NCBI RefSeq assembly: GCF_019295435.1
Contig: NZ_WEKL01000015.1
Location: forward strand, 11,369-50,395
Length of the DNA stretch: 39,027 nt
Direction of reading: 5' to 3'
Source of the DNA: Aquimarina litoralis
GTDB taxonomy: Bacteria > Bacteroidota > Bacteroidia > Flavobacteriales > Flavobacteriaceae
Below are positions 8,514-16,682 of the stretch, piece by piece (within the stretch, counting starts at the first letter, position 1; each line of letters starts with the position of its first letter). The position numbers and the translations under genes were made by a program. The notes under the pieces are model-generated. The model searched no databases. It had not been told where the DNA came from and saw only the letters and a list, made by a program, of their open reading frames with translations.

Positions 8514-10673
8514 CTAATATTTTATTACGATTTTTTTTGATTTGGAATATGTTCCATCAAAAAACACTGCCCTAATGATATATTTGTATGAAGAGTTGAT
8601 AGTTAAGCCTGTGTCGCTAAACCTTTTTGTACCAGCAGGAAGTACTTTGTATAGAGAAGAGGGTTGTTCATTGACAGCTCTGAATAATTCAAAACTCGAT
8701 ACCTCTGCTTCTTTATATCGCCAACTTAATAAAATGGTTTTGTCAAAGGTGTTTACATTTCCATAAAAGCCTTTTACCGCTGGTTTTAATGTAGTTTTTG
8801 GGATCAATACAGAAATAGGAGGCGATGGTTGAGATTCTAAGCCACTGATATCTCTCGCCAAAATAGTATAACTATAGTATTTCCCTTCTTCTACTTGTTT
8901 GTCTGCAAAAGTAGTTTTTTTATTCGTATCACTACTATGTATAAATTGCCAGTTACTATCGTCTTTAGCCTTTCTATAGATATAGTGTGCTTCTACATCA
9001 TCACTAGAGCTATTAGCCCATTCGAGTTGTACTACTCCATTCTCAATAGAGTAGGACGTAAAAACGGGAGAAGTTGGAGGAATTATATCTGGTTTTTTTA
9101 AGGTTAATACTTCCGAAGGTTTGGACATATTGTACCTTTTGTCTACTGCTATTAGTTGATAATAAACTTTAGAGTTTAAGTTATCTACTTTTATTGTGTC
9201 TTTGAAGGTAAAATTTACATGAGGAGACTGCGTTAATTGAGAAAATTCTTCATTTTTTTGATTTCCTCTATATATACGATATCCCATTAAATCTTCTTCG
9301 GTATTTGGCGTCCATTTTAATTGTACTATTCCTGTACTATCTATAACTCCCTCCAGACCAACAGGTCTTTTAGGAGGGATTGAATCTATAGGTTGTACCA
9401 ACATCGAAAAAGAATCTCTCTGGTTGTTTTCTTTCCCTATTGCTGTAATCTTGAAATAGTTGGTAGCTCTAAGTTTATTATAGGAAACTTTTCTAGTGTT
9501 AGGAGATATTTCTGTAATAACAGGTTTGTATCCTCCTTGATCAGAATCTGCTCTTTTTAGTGTAAATCCTGTAATATCCTTATTTCCTTCTTCAGGGAAA
9601 TCCCAAGTTAGTTCCACCTCATTTTCTGATTTGAGATTTTTTGAAATTAAGTGAGGGACATATTTTAATACCTTTTTACCTTCTCCGTTAACAATATTTG
9701 AATAGGGACCAAATTCGCCAAATGATGTCACTCCTTTTATTCTATAATAGTAGTTGAGATTATTTGTAATTGAATCCAGATATAAAGTTCTGGAATCTTT
9801 TTTTGATGCTTCCTTATTGACAGATGAGTAAGGCACATCATTTAGTTTTTTATAAAAATTCCCATCTTCTGATCTTTCTATGATGTAACTATTATAGGTG
9901 TTTTTTAGAATTTTGGAGTTCCAACTTAACAGAGTGGCTCCATCTTGAAAAATTCCTACAAAATCTACTGGTTCTGGTAATGGTTCATAATCTAATATCC
10001 CAATGAATACACCACCTTCTTTAGTTTTTAATTCAGTTTCGGGAATATTGGCGATTACTTTGTATAAATATTTTTCATTAGGTTGTATAGTGGTATCTAT
10101 ATATCCCAATCCGGCTTTTTTAGCGATTTCAAAGTCTTGATCAGCAGCATATAAGGCAAAAACAAATCTTTGTTGTTGTTCTTCGGCTCGATTAATGATA
10201 GAAGCCATTCCTCCTCCTCCTTCAACAGAAAAGCTTTCACCATATAATGCTTGCGCCATAACTGCTCCATTATCGCTAGTTTCAGCGATACCTTTCCAAT
10301 CCGATACGGGAAGTGGTTTAAAATTCTGACCAATAATTATTTTTTCTGGTTTAGTTAATGTTTTTCTATTTCTTGAAACTGTATAACGTTCCAATGTATA
10401 TCCATATCGATTTCCTTTACGCCAGGATACAGGAGTATTTAAAGTCCATCTGAGTAAAATTCGATCTTCTTGCGCTCTTGCAATAACTCTTACTTCTGGC
10501 ACTTCTTCTTTTGTTTGCGCAAAAGAGAGTTTTGGTGTAAAAAACGAAAAGAGTATAAGGAGAAATATAATCCTTGAGAATGAACATCCCCCTAAGCCTA
10601 CTTCGACATAGCTCAGCACATGCCTTCGAAGGGGGAATCTACTTATTATTACTGTAATTAATTTTTGATTCAT
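8514..10673 (-). CDS. Secreted multi-domain fibronectin type III protein
   Basis: This is a 719-aa protein from the ATG at 10673; the only earlier in-frame start is a TTG five codons upstream. After an unusually long leader (hydrophobic core IIFLLILFSFF, likely cleavage after LSFA near residue 52) comes a first FN3-like region interrupted by a Gly-rich insert (EGGGGMAS). About five regular FN3 domains follow (roughly 245-335, 340-430, 440-530, 540-625, 635-715), with typical strands such as VQLKWTPN, GYRIYRG, VQLEWANSS and HYIYRKA. No T9SS sorting domain is visible at the C-terminus. It probably acts as a spacer or interaction module on the cell surface or in the periplasm. Residues 13-29 are encoded by a REP-like palindrome. 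It lies 6 nt upstream of the adhesin gene in the same transcription unit. Confidence 0.85.
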   Translation of the reverse strand: MNQKLITVIISRFPLRRHVLSYVEVGLGGCSFSRIIFLLILFSFFTPKLSFAQTKEEVPEVRVIARAQEDRILLRWTLNTPVSWRKGNRYGYTLERYTVSRNRKTLTKPEKIIIGQNFKPLPVSDWKGIAETSDNGAVMAQALYGESFSVEGGGGMASIINRAEEQQQRFVFALYAADQDFEIAKKAGLGYIDTTIQPNEKYLYKVIANIPETELKTKEGGVFIGILDYEPLPEPVDFVGIFQDGATLLSWNSKILKNTYNSYIIERSEDGNFYKKLNDVPYSSVNKEASKKDSRTLYLDSITNNLNYYYRIKGVTSFGEFGPYSNIVNGEGKKVLKYVPHLISKNLKSENEVELTWDFPEEGNKDITGFTLKRADSDQGGYKPVITEISPNTRKVSYNKLRATNYFKITAIGKENNQRDSFSMLVQPIDSIPPKRPVGLEGVIDSTGIVQLKWTPNTEEDLMGYRIYRGNQKNEEFSQLTQSPHVNFTFKDTIKVDNLNSKVYYQLIAVDKRYNMSKPSEVLTLKKPDIIPPTSPVFTSYSIENGVVQLEWANSSSDDVEAHYIYRKAKDDSNWQFIHSSDTNKKTTFADKQVEEGKYYSYTILARDISGLESQPSPPISVLIPKTTLKPAVKGFYGNVNTFDKTILLSWRYKEAEVSSFELFRAVNEQPSSLYKVLPAGTKRFSDTGLTINSSYKYIIRAVFFDGTYSKSKKIVIKY
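10587..10636. repeat. REP-like palindrome inside the coding sequence of the FN3 protein
   Basis: The outer arms TCCCCCT (10587-10593) and AGGGGGA (10630-10636) are perfect complements. Between them lie CTTCGACATAGCTCAG and a second TTCGAAGG. The sequence resembles the CTTCGACAGGCTCAG core of the elements at 10708 and 10763, so it probably belongs to the same dispersed palindrome family. It is read in frame as residues 13-29 of the FN3 protein, between the basic start and the hydrophobic core of the signal peptide. Confidence 0.7.
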
Positions 10674-10707
10674 TTTTATATTTTTCAACTTTTTGTCTTG
10701 ATCTGGA

Positions 10708-10777
10708 CTTCGACAGGCTCAGTCTGACATTTTGTTTCTAGTTTTTTAGCTTTTTTGTCACCCTGAGCCTGTCGAAG
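10708..10777. repeat. Inverted pair of REP-type sequences in the intergenic gap
   Basis: CTTCGACAGGCTCAG (10708-10722) and its exact complement CTGAGCCTGTCGAAG (10763-10777) face each other across 40 bases. TGACA/TGTCA extends each arm inwards after a short mismatch. This core is a familiar dispersed repeat in bacterial intergenic DNA. The right arm ends two bases after the stop codon of the 1594-aa gene. The RNA could form a long hairpin between the two genes, acting as an attenuator or a 3'-end stabiliser. Confidence 0.8.
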
Positions 10778-10779
10778 GG

Positions 10780-13700
10780 CTAATTTGGATTTACGTATTT
10801 AAAATTAGCTGAGGTTCCTTGAATACCTCCAGGTAATACATATTTATATATGGCTTCGTAATTACCAGGTTTAATGTAAGGGAATACACCGTTTATTAAA
10901 TAATCATATTCTGCAATTTGATTTTGAAATGCCTCAGGATTTCGTGTAAAAGCGTTTACTACTTTATATCGAATATCGACAAAGTCATTTTTGTAATATA
11001 TTGGTAAATTATAAGTATGTGGTAATCGTTCATTCAAATAATCAATATTTACATTTTGTGATAAGTATGTTTGATACCAAGTCAACTGATCCATTCCTTT
11101 CGATGGAGGTATCCCAAGTATCGAAGGGTCTCTATCAATCGTAAAGTCAGAACGTTTAGGGTAGTCTTGGTATATTAAAGGATATATTTCATTTCGGTAA
11201 TATTCATCATTTAAGTTAGCTTCTACTATCATAAGTGGAGTATTTTCAGAATATTTGGTACCAACCAATTCTGTTAAATCAAATGATTCACTATTATTGA
11301 CTACTGCTTTTAGCTTGTGTACATCTGCATAAATAATTTCACGTAAAGGTTCAGTTACCTTTTTATTATTCATTTTTTCCTTGAAACTGTTATGCGCACT
11401 TGTATTGAAGTCGTATGATAGTGCTTCAATAGTATCCGGATTTGTTGTTAACCCTTCAATATTCACACTTTTGGTCTCCACAGTATTATTTCCATCATCA
11501 AAGTCAGTAGTGGAATAATTTTCTGATGTTGAGCTGTTAGTTGCATTCGGTGGTAGTGTAAGAATCCTTAGCTGATACTCTTTTGAATTTAGAAGATCAG
11601 GTAATGGAATTATTACTTTCTTTTCTCCTGCATTATATGAGATTGATGTTTGTAAGGTTTGATCGAAATCATCAGTAAAAAATACCTTTTGAGACCATCC
11701 AGGTTGTAAATCAAATAAATAAGATTGTCCTCTTTTTAATTTTATATATCCATTATTGTATTCTTTCGGAAAGAAATACTTTTGGTTAATCACTGGATAT
11801 GTGTATACAATATTATTTTCTGGAATATGATCAGGAGCTTCTCCCGTTGTAAATGTTACATCTTCAACTTCTTTAAGAGGTTGTCCATTATGAGTAATTC
11901 CAGCCCAAGTACCATTTATCTTTTCTTCAAAAGTTACAGATACATGCAATTTCATTTTCGTATTGGATGGTAATATTTCTTCTGAAGTAAAACTTAATAA
12001 GTCCTTATTTTCATTAAGATTCTTAGTACCTATTATTTCTTCTCCATTTTCTTTCTTGAGATAGAACTCATCTAATTTAAATCGGTAAGTACTTATTTCT
12101 CCAGTGTCATTTTCAAGTTGAAAGGGTTCTTCAATTTGCATATTAAATGCTACTTGAGGTACAGCAAATACATCGATATCCGTGTTTTCATCTCGGGGTT
12201 TTATATCCGCAATAATTTTAAAATCATTTAATGGTGCTCCTTGACTTATAATATCACATTCTTCTCCAAATTGAAGTTCAAATCTAAATCTTCCTTTGAT
12301 AAGCCCTCCGAGTAAATTAAAATATCCACCGATATATCCTCTTAACCATACAGGGTTTGGAAGTTTTGCTTGGACTAAAGTGGCAGCACCCGCTTCAATA
12401 ATTGGAATTTTTTTTCTAATACCAAAAAATTTGATTTTAATTCCAAGTGAACCTTGTAGGTATACATATGCTTGTCCGTTTGCATACCATCCATTAACTC
12501 CGATTTGCCCACTTCCTCTACAAATAGTTTCTCCATAATCTTTGACCATAATATCAAATCCAAAACCAGCATTAAATCGGGCATAGAAAATTAAGAATGT
12601 CATATCTCCTGTATCAAAATCGAATTTAGAACCAAATGCGATACCACGACCACCAGCAATGGCATTTTCATCACGCATATAATCGAGTTCTTCAAGTTCT
12701 AAACCTAGAATTTGTGCTACTTTTTGATCTGGTGGAGGGGAAGGGTGTAGATAATCTCCCATCATAAAATAACTTTTAGATGTAAGTGCGATACTTCCAA
12801 TCCCCACTTTTAATCCAACAGGGTCTCGTGGAGTCCCCACGTGGATATACCATTCTCCTGGACCAAAATGCACTACAGCCCAACCAGCACGTCCACCGTT
12901 ACCTACTCCTTGAAATAATCCACCTAAGAGATCAATATAGAGTTCAAATGTTCCATGAAAAGTATTACGAACAAAATCAAATTCAATGGCTACATATGCA
13001 TTTAGTCCTTTTTGTCCTTCCATAGTTGCTGGATAGATAGCTTTGGAAGCTTCCATAAGATCCGCTTGCTTCAGTTCATTTTCAGCGGCATCGGGCATTT
13101 GAGATTCGTTTTCTACAATACCTTCAAAGTTTTCGGTGATTTCAGAACCTGCGTCATTCCATTCGGGTTCCTGCATCAAGTGAGCTTCACCATATAAGCT
13201 CATTCTATTAATTCCACCACTACTATTAAATGCTATTTCAAAACCAAAACCACCATTAACAAGTGTTTCACCTCCTGCAACAGAAAATAACATCATTGCT
13301 TTTACTCCAAGCCCAGAATCTCGATCCGGCACATAATTTGCTCCAGAAGACCCTAACCCAAGATTTGAACTAAATCCATCTTTTTTCATTCGATAGTAGG
13401 CTCCACCACCGAAACCAGTAATCGCAAGGCCAGTTGGAACTACTATATTAAGGCCTTTTACTAATCCATCTATATACCAATATCTGAAATCTGTTTTTCC
13501 AAAAGTAGCACTGATGGTAACTACAATTCCACCTTTGAATTCTGCAGTAACCATGCCTGCGAAACCATCCCCATAAACGGGATCATCTTCTCTGAATTCT
13601 ACAAAACCTTCTATTTTGAATCCAATGTCGGCTTCGATCTCAACTCTGCGGAGTTTGATTCGTTTAAATTTCCATTTTTCAAAACCTTCTCCTTGATTTA

Positions 13701-15564
13701 AATTTCCTTCTATGGATAAACTTGCGTTTCCAGCGAAACCTCCGCTATCCATTAGATTAATAGCTATTGTAAAATCCAAAGCAGCTACTGTATTTTCGGC
13801 GCGTATGCCTATATCTGAAATGGTAGCCGGAAAATTTCCAACTTTTACTTCACCAGTATATCCTGCATGTCCAATTTTGATAATCGGACTGACTGTTTGT
13901 AGCTGAAAATCTTGAAAAGTAATTCCTTCAAAATCAGCAGTAGCTGTGGCAGAAGAAGATCCATTATTAGAACCTTTGATTGCCATATTTCCATGTAATA
14001 CAGCTTTGGGTCTAAACTTCCCTTCCGTAAGCCGCAGTTCCACAAAACTATTTTTGGTAAGTGTGGCTTTTGCTTTAAAAATATCAAAGGCTATTGTATG
14101 AGCCGGACTGGCATTGAGTACATATTCTTCGTTAACTGGGTCGATTAATGCATTGTATACCAAAACGGTTGTACTATTCGATTGATAATCCAAACCGATA
14201 AGTTCGCTCTGTTCATTTCCATCTTCATCAATCGTTATTTCGGTATGTGTACCTGAAACTGTTTCTGTGGTTACAGGTAATACAATTGCACCTCCAAAGC
14301 CAGCTCCAGCAAGGCTACCAGCTACAAAATTAACTTGTAATCGATCTACAGAAATTTGCCACCCATCCGCGTTTCCTTGATTAATTGGTAGTATGTTTTC
14401 TCCTTTGAAATTACCAGAAACACCATTGTTATCAATCAATAATTTTTCTGCTCCAAAACTAATCCGTTCATTACTGCCTTTTCTTTGAAACTGTTCTGGT
14501 AGTACTACCGTTACAGATTGCACATATACTCCTCGCCATAGATCTTCTTCTCCAGAAATTAAATAGGTTTGCTGATAATCTTTAGGCCATTGCATATTCG
14601 GTGAATTCCTAAGATCACTAAAATCAAAAATGGCAGTATTTAATTCGAAAATGGTATTTTTTAAAGAGGGCACCTGGAATCTAGGCATATCAATTTCTAC
14701 TAAAATATCGTTCCAATCACTTGCTACCAACTCGAAGCTAGTGGTTACCTTTTTTAGTCTATTGGTGCCAGGAATAGGTGTGTTATCAACTTTGTTGTTT
14801 GCATTAACCGGTAATAATTTATTTCGTGAAAACTCTACATCTACAGCTAATCCTAATTCTTTAAAACCATCACAATCTATAGTTACATAGGTTTTCTTAC
14901 TTAAATCACCGGTTCCAAGATCACCACCTTTTAAGACCATCATAATCTCTTTCCCTTGGAAAGGTATTCCGACATCCCCAAGTAATACCAGATCTGCTTC
15001 CCCAAACAATCCTCCTTTATGGGATAGTTTTACACCTTGCGCACCAAAAAATAATTGACGCCGTTTACCGGTATCATCTACTTGTGGTAGCATTAATCGA
15101 ACAAAGACTTCTAGCTCAGAATATTCTTTACCAATTTTAATCTGGCTTACTCCCATGATGAAATCAGAATTACCTACTTTTTTCTTGATTCCAATGGGTA
15201 AGGTTACAGGTTGCTGACCTGTTAAGTATTCTTTTAGTGACTCCAGAAACTTATCACCTTCAATGAGTTCATCGATAACAGCTTCTGCTTTTCCTCTTAG
15301 GTTATTGATGGTACTATCGCTTTCGAAACGATCGTATAATTCATTTTGCCAGAAGTCTTGCCCTTCAGAACTTTTGATCAGGGTTTGTATATCTTTTTCG
15401 ATTTTGATATCCAAATCTGCAAAAGAACGGTTCATCATCATGGCTGGCAAAGGTGCAGGAGCTACTTCTTCTGAAGTACTTTTTTTATCCTCACCGTCTT
15501 CCGTACTTGCCAGGGAAGGAAATATGGAGAGTAGTAATAACAATAGTAGGTAATATTGCTTCAT
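10780..15564 (-). CDS. Very large secreted protein of unknown function, beta- and glycine-rich
   Basis: I chose the ATG at 15564 (1594 aa) because it gives a clean signal peptide (MKQYYLLLLLLLSIFPSLAS); the frame extends 18 codons further up but without signal-like sequence. After a short Ser/Glu/Pro-rich linker and a helical stretch (to about residue 110), most of the protein is a succession of alternating beta-like segments. Many are glycine-rich, for example FGGGAYYRMKKDGF, GGFGFEIAFNSSGG and FNLLGGLIKGRFRFELQFG. An Ig-like region with a TFTTGEAPDHIP ending lies near residues 1125-1230, and a tyrosine-rich C-terminus follows. I see no catalytic motif, no T9SS sorting domain and no toxin-like end. 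Its place between the toxin-like module and the FN3/adhesin genes suggests a structural or assembly role, but this is inference. Confidence 0.85.
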   Translation of the reverse strand: MKQYYLLLLLLLSIFPSLASTEDGEDKKSTSEEVAPAPLPAMMMNRSFADLDIKIEKDIQTLIKSSEGQDFWQNELYDRFESDSTINNLRGKAEAVIDELIEGDKFLESLKEYLTGQQPVTLPIGIKKKVGNSDFIMGVSQIKIGKEYSELEVFVRLMLPQVDDTGKRRQLFFGAQGVKLSHKGGLFGEADLVLLGDVGIPFQGKEIMMVLKGGDLGTGDLSKKTYVTIDCDGFKELGLAVDVEFSRNKLLPVNANNKVDNTPIPGTNRLKKVTTSFELVASDWNDILVEIDMPRFQVPSLKNTIFELNTAIFDFSDLRNSPNMQWPKDYQQTYLISGEEDLWRGVYVQSVTVVLPEQFQRKGSNERISFGAEKLLIDNNGVSGNFKGENILPINQGNADGWQISVDRLQVNFVAGSLAGAGFGGAIVLPVTTETVSGTHTEITIDEDGNEQSELIGLDYQSNSTTVLVYNALIDPVNEEYVLNASPAHTIAFDIFKAKATLTKNSFVELRLTEGKFRPKAVLHGNMAIKGSNNGSSSATATADFEGITFQDFQLQTVSPIIKIGHAGYTGEVKVGNFPATISDIGIRAENTVAALDFTIAINLMDSGGFAGNASLSIEGNLNQGEGFEKWKFKRIKLRRVEIEADIGFKIEGFVEFREDDPVYGDGFAGMVTAEFKGGIVVTISATFGKTDFRYWYIDGLVKGLNIVVPTGLAITGFGGGAYYRMKKDGFSSNLGLGSSGANYVPDRDSGLGVKAMMLFSVAGGETLVNGGFGFEIAFNSSGGINRMSLYGEAHLMQEPEWNDAGSEITENFEGIVENESQMPDAAENELKQADLMEASKAIYPATMEGQKGLNAYVAIEFDFVRNTFHGTFELYIDLLGGLFQGVGNGGRAGWAVVHFGPGEWYIHVGTPRDPVGLKVGIGSIALTSKSYFMMGDYLHPSPPPDQKVAQILGLELEELDYMRDENAIAGGRGIAFGSKFDFDTGDMTFLIFYARFNAGFGFDIMVKDYGETICRGSGQIGVNGWYANGQAYVYLQGSLGIKIKFFGIRKKIPIIEAGAATLVQAKLPNPVWLRGYIGGYFNLLGGLIKGRFRFELQFGEECDIISQGAPLNDFKIIADIKPRDENTDIDVFAVPQVAFNMQIEEPFQLENDTGEISTYRFKLDEFYLKKENGEEIIGTKNLNENKDLLSFTSEEILPSNTKMKLHVSVTFEEKINGTWAGITHNGQPLKEVEDVTFTTGEAPDHIPENNIVYTYPVINQKYFFPKEYNNGYIKLKRGQSYLFDLQPGWSQKVFFTDDFDQTLQTSISYNAGEKKVIIPLPDLLNSKEYQLRILTLPPNATNSSTSENYSTTDFDDGNNTVETKSVNIEGLTTNPDTIEALSYDFNTSAHNSFKEKMNNKKVTEPLREIIYADVHKLKAVVNNSESFDLTELVGTKYSENTPLMIVEANLNDEYYRNEIYPLIYQDYPKRSDFTIDRDPSILGIPPSKGMDQLTWYQTYLSQNVNIDYLNERLPHTYNLPIYYKNDFVDIRYKVVNAFTRNPEAFQNQIAEYDYLINGVFPYIKPGNYEAIYKYVLPGGIQGTSANFKYVNPN

Positions 15565-15755
15565 ATTTTGGGTTTTATATTTTGGAATTCGCCAAATCAT
15601 TTCGTTGATAATTCTCAAAATTTCTTTGGGTCATTCTATATTCTTTTTTCTTCCGTCTTTAAAAGAGTTATTTCTTTTATTAGTTATGTTTGGTTTTTAG
15701 ACCATTTGTTACTATCTATAGTTGTTTTTTTAAAGGTTCTAATGATATTATTTTT
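15565..15755. other. A+T-rich intergenic gap without a gene
   Basis: This 190-bp gap separates the second small downstream gene from the 1594-aa gene. It is one of the larger gaps in the seven-gene run and very T-rich on the plus strand. No convincing hairpin terminator and no full TTTG/TAnnTTTG promoter was found. It could hold a promoter for the three downstream genes, which would split the run into two transcription units. Confidence 0.5.
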
Positions 15756-16172
15756 TTAACTAGTGGTTTGAATAATAAATACCAAAACTGACCAAACTAA
15801 TAGAGTCATTATTGTTAATACCATTCTTCTAAAGCGAATAGAATCAGGTTTTAAACTGCATTGTTCTGGGTCATTTTTAACCACCTTTATTTTTATTGTA
15901 TCACCAACTTTTGCGTTTATAATATTTTTTTTTATTCGCTCCTTTTTAATGAATGTTTTTTTATTCAACGTATATTCTAGCATAACTTTTACTGCTTTTT
16001 TTTGACCTTCAAAGGCTTTGGTTGAAGGCCTTTGAAAAACCTCATATTCTTCGATTTCTTTAATAGTAGCTTCGACTAAAATCGATCGATACTTAAAAAT
16101 GAAGTATTTATAACTCTCATAAACCATAAGAGCTAATAGCAATATTTCTATAATTATTAAGTATGCTGACAT
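15756..16172 (-). CDS. Small two-helix membrane protein, DUF3592-like; candidate immunity or accessory gene
   Basis: This 138-aa protein has an N-terminal membrane helix (AYLIIIEILLLALMVY), a central soluble domain of about 75 residues with beta-like segments (VKVMLEYTLNKKTF, VGDTIKIKVVKNDPEQCSL) and a C-terminal helix (MVLTIMTLLVWSVLVFII). This layout and the VGDTIKIKV..NDPEQ-type segment recall DUF3592 proteins, whose function is unknown. The gene lies two positions after the polymorphic-toxin-like gene, which is where immunity genes sit in such loci. A membrane immunity protein is therefore plausible but unproven. The start is ATG; the gap to the gene before it is 20 bases. Confidence 0.65.
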   Translation of the reverse strand: MSAYLIIIEILLLALMVYESYKYFIFKYRSILVEATIKEIEEYEVFQRPSTKAFEGQKKAVKVMLEYTLNKKTFIKKERIKKNIINAKVGDTIKIKVVKNDPEQCSLKPDSIRFRRMVLTIMTLLVWSVLVFIIQTTS

Positions 16173-16192
16173 TATTTAAGTATTCTGATTTT

Positions 16193-16675
16193 TTAATTTG
16201 TTTTTAATAAATAAAAAATTCGTTCAGATGAATATGTTTGCACGAACTTTCCGAAAAAATCTTTTGTTTTTCTAATTATCCAATCAATATCGTATTCGTT
16301 TATCTCACTTTCATTTAAATAATCTTTAGGTGCTACAGGAATTTTTGTTGCAATATCTCGGATAACACTTCTTCTAATTAAATCATCTACCGCTGACAAT
16401 GTTTTTAAATTGGGAGAAAGTTCTTTTAACACTTCAAAAGATTTAATTATTTGAATTCTTTTTTTTCTAAACTCTTCATAATTCGAAATTCCAATTTCCT
16501 TTAGTTCATTATTACCCATCCTAAATGAGGATCGAACTTTATTAAGGATTTTCAACTCTTCTATTATGTAGTCCTTTAGAAATTCAAAAAGAGGATCAAT
16601 AATTTTATGAACCATTAACTCGTAATTTGAGCCATCTATATCGTATTTCGTAATATCATCAACAATATTTTTCAT
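16193..16675 (-). CDS. Small helical cytoplasmic protein, candidate cognate immunity protein
   Basis: I chose the ATG at 16675 (160 aa), which lies 7 bases after the toxin-like gene's stop. The upstream ATG at 16723 would overlap that gene by 41 bases. The protein has no signal peptide or membrane segment and is rich in Lys, Glu and Ile, with a helical character (for example FLKDYIIEELKILNKV and EEFRKKRIQIIKSFEVL). I recognise no family. The region is visibly more A+T-rich than the long genes around it, as is common for variable toxin/immunity ends. Its position directly after the variable end of the toxin-like protein makes it the first candidate for the cognate immunity gene. Confidence 0.65.
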   Translation of the reverse strand: MKNIVDDITKYDIDGSNYELMVHKIIDPLFEFLKDYIIEELKILNKVRSSFRMGNNELKEIGISNYEEFRKKRIQIIKSFEVLKELSPNLKTLSAVDDLIRRSVIRDIATKIPVAPKDYLNESEINEYDIDWIIRKTKDFFGKFVQTYSSERIFYLLKTN

Positions 16676-16682
16676 CTTGTAT

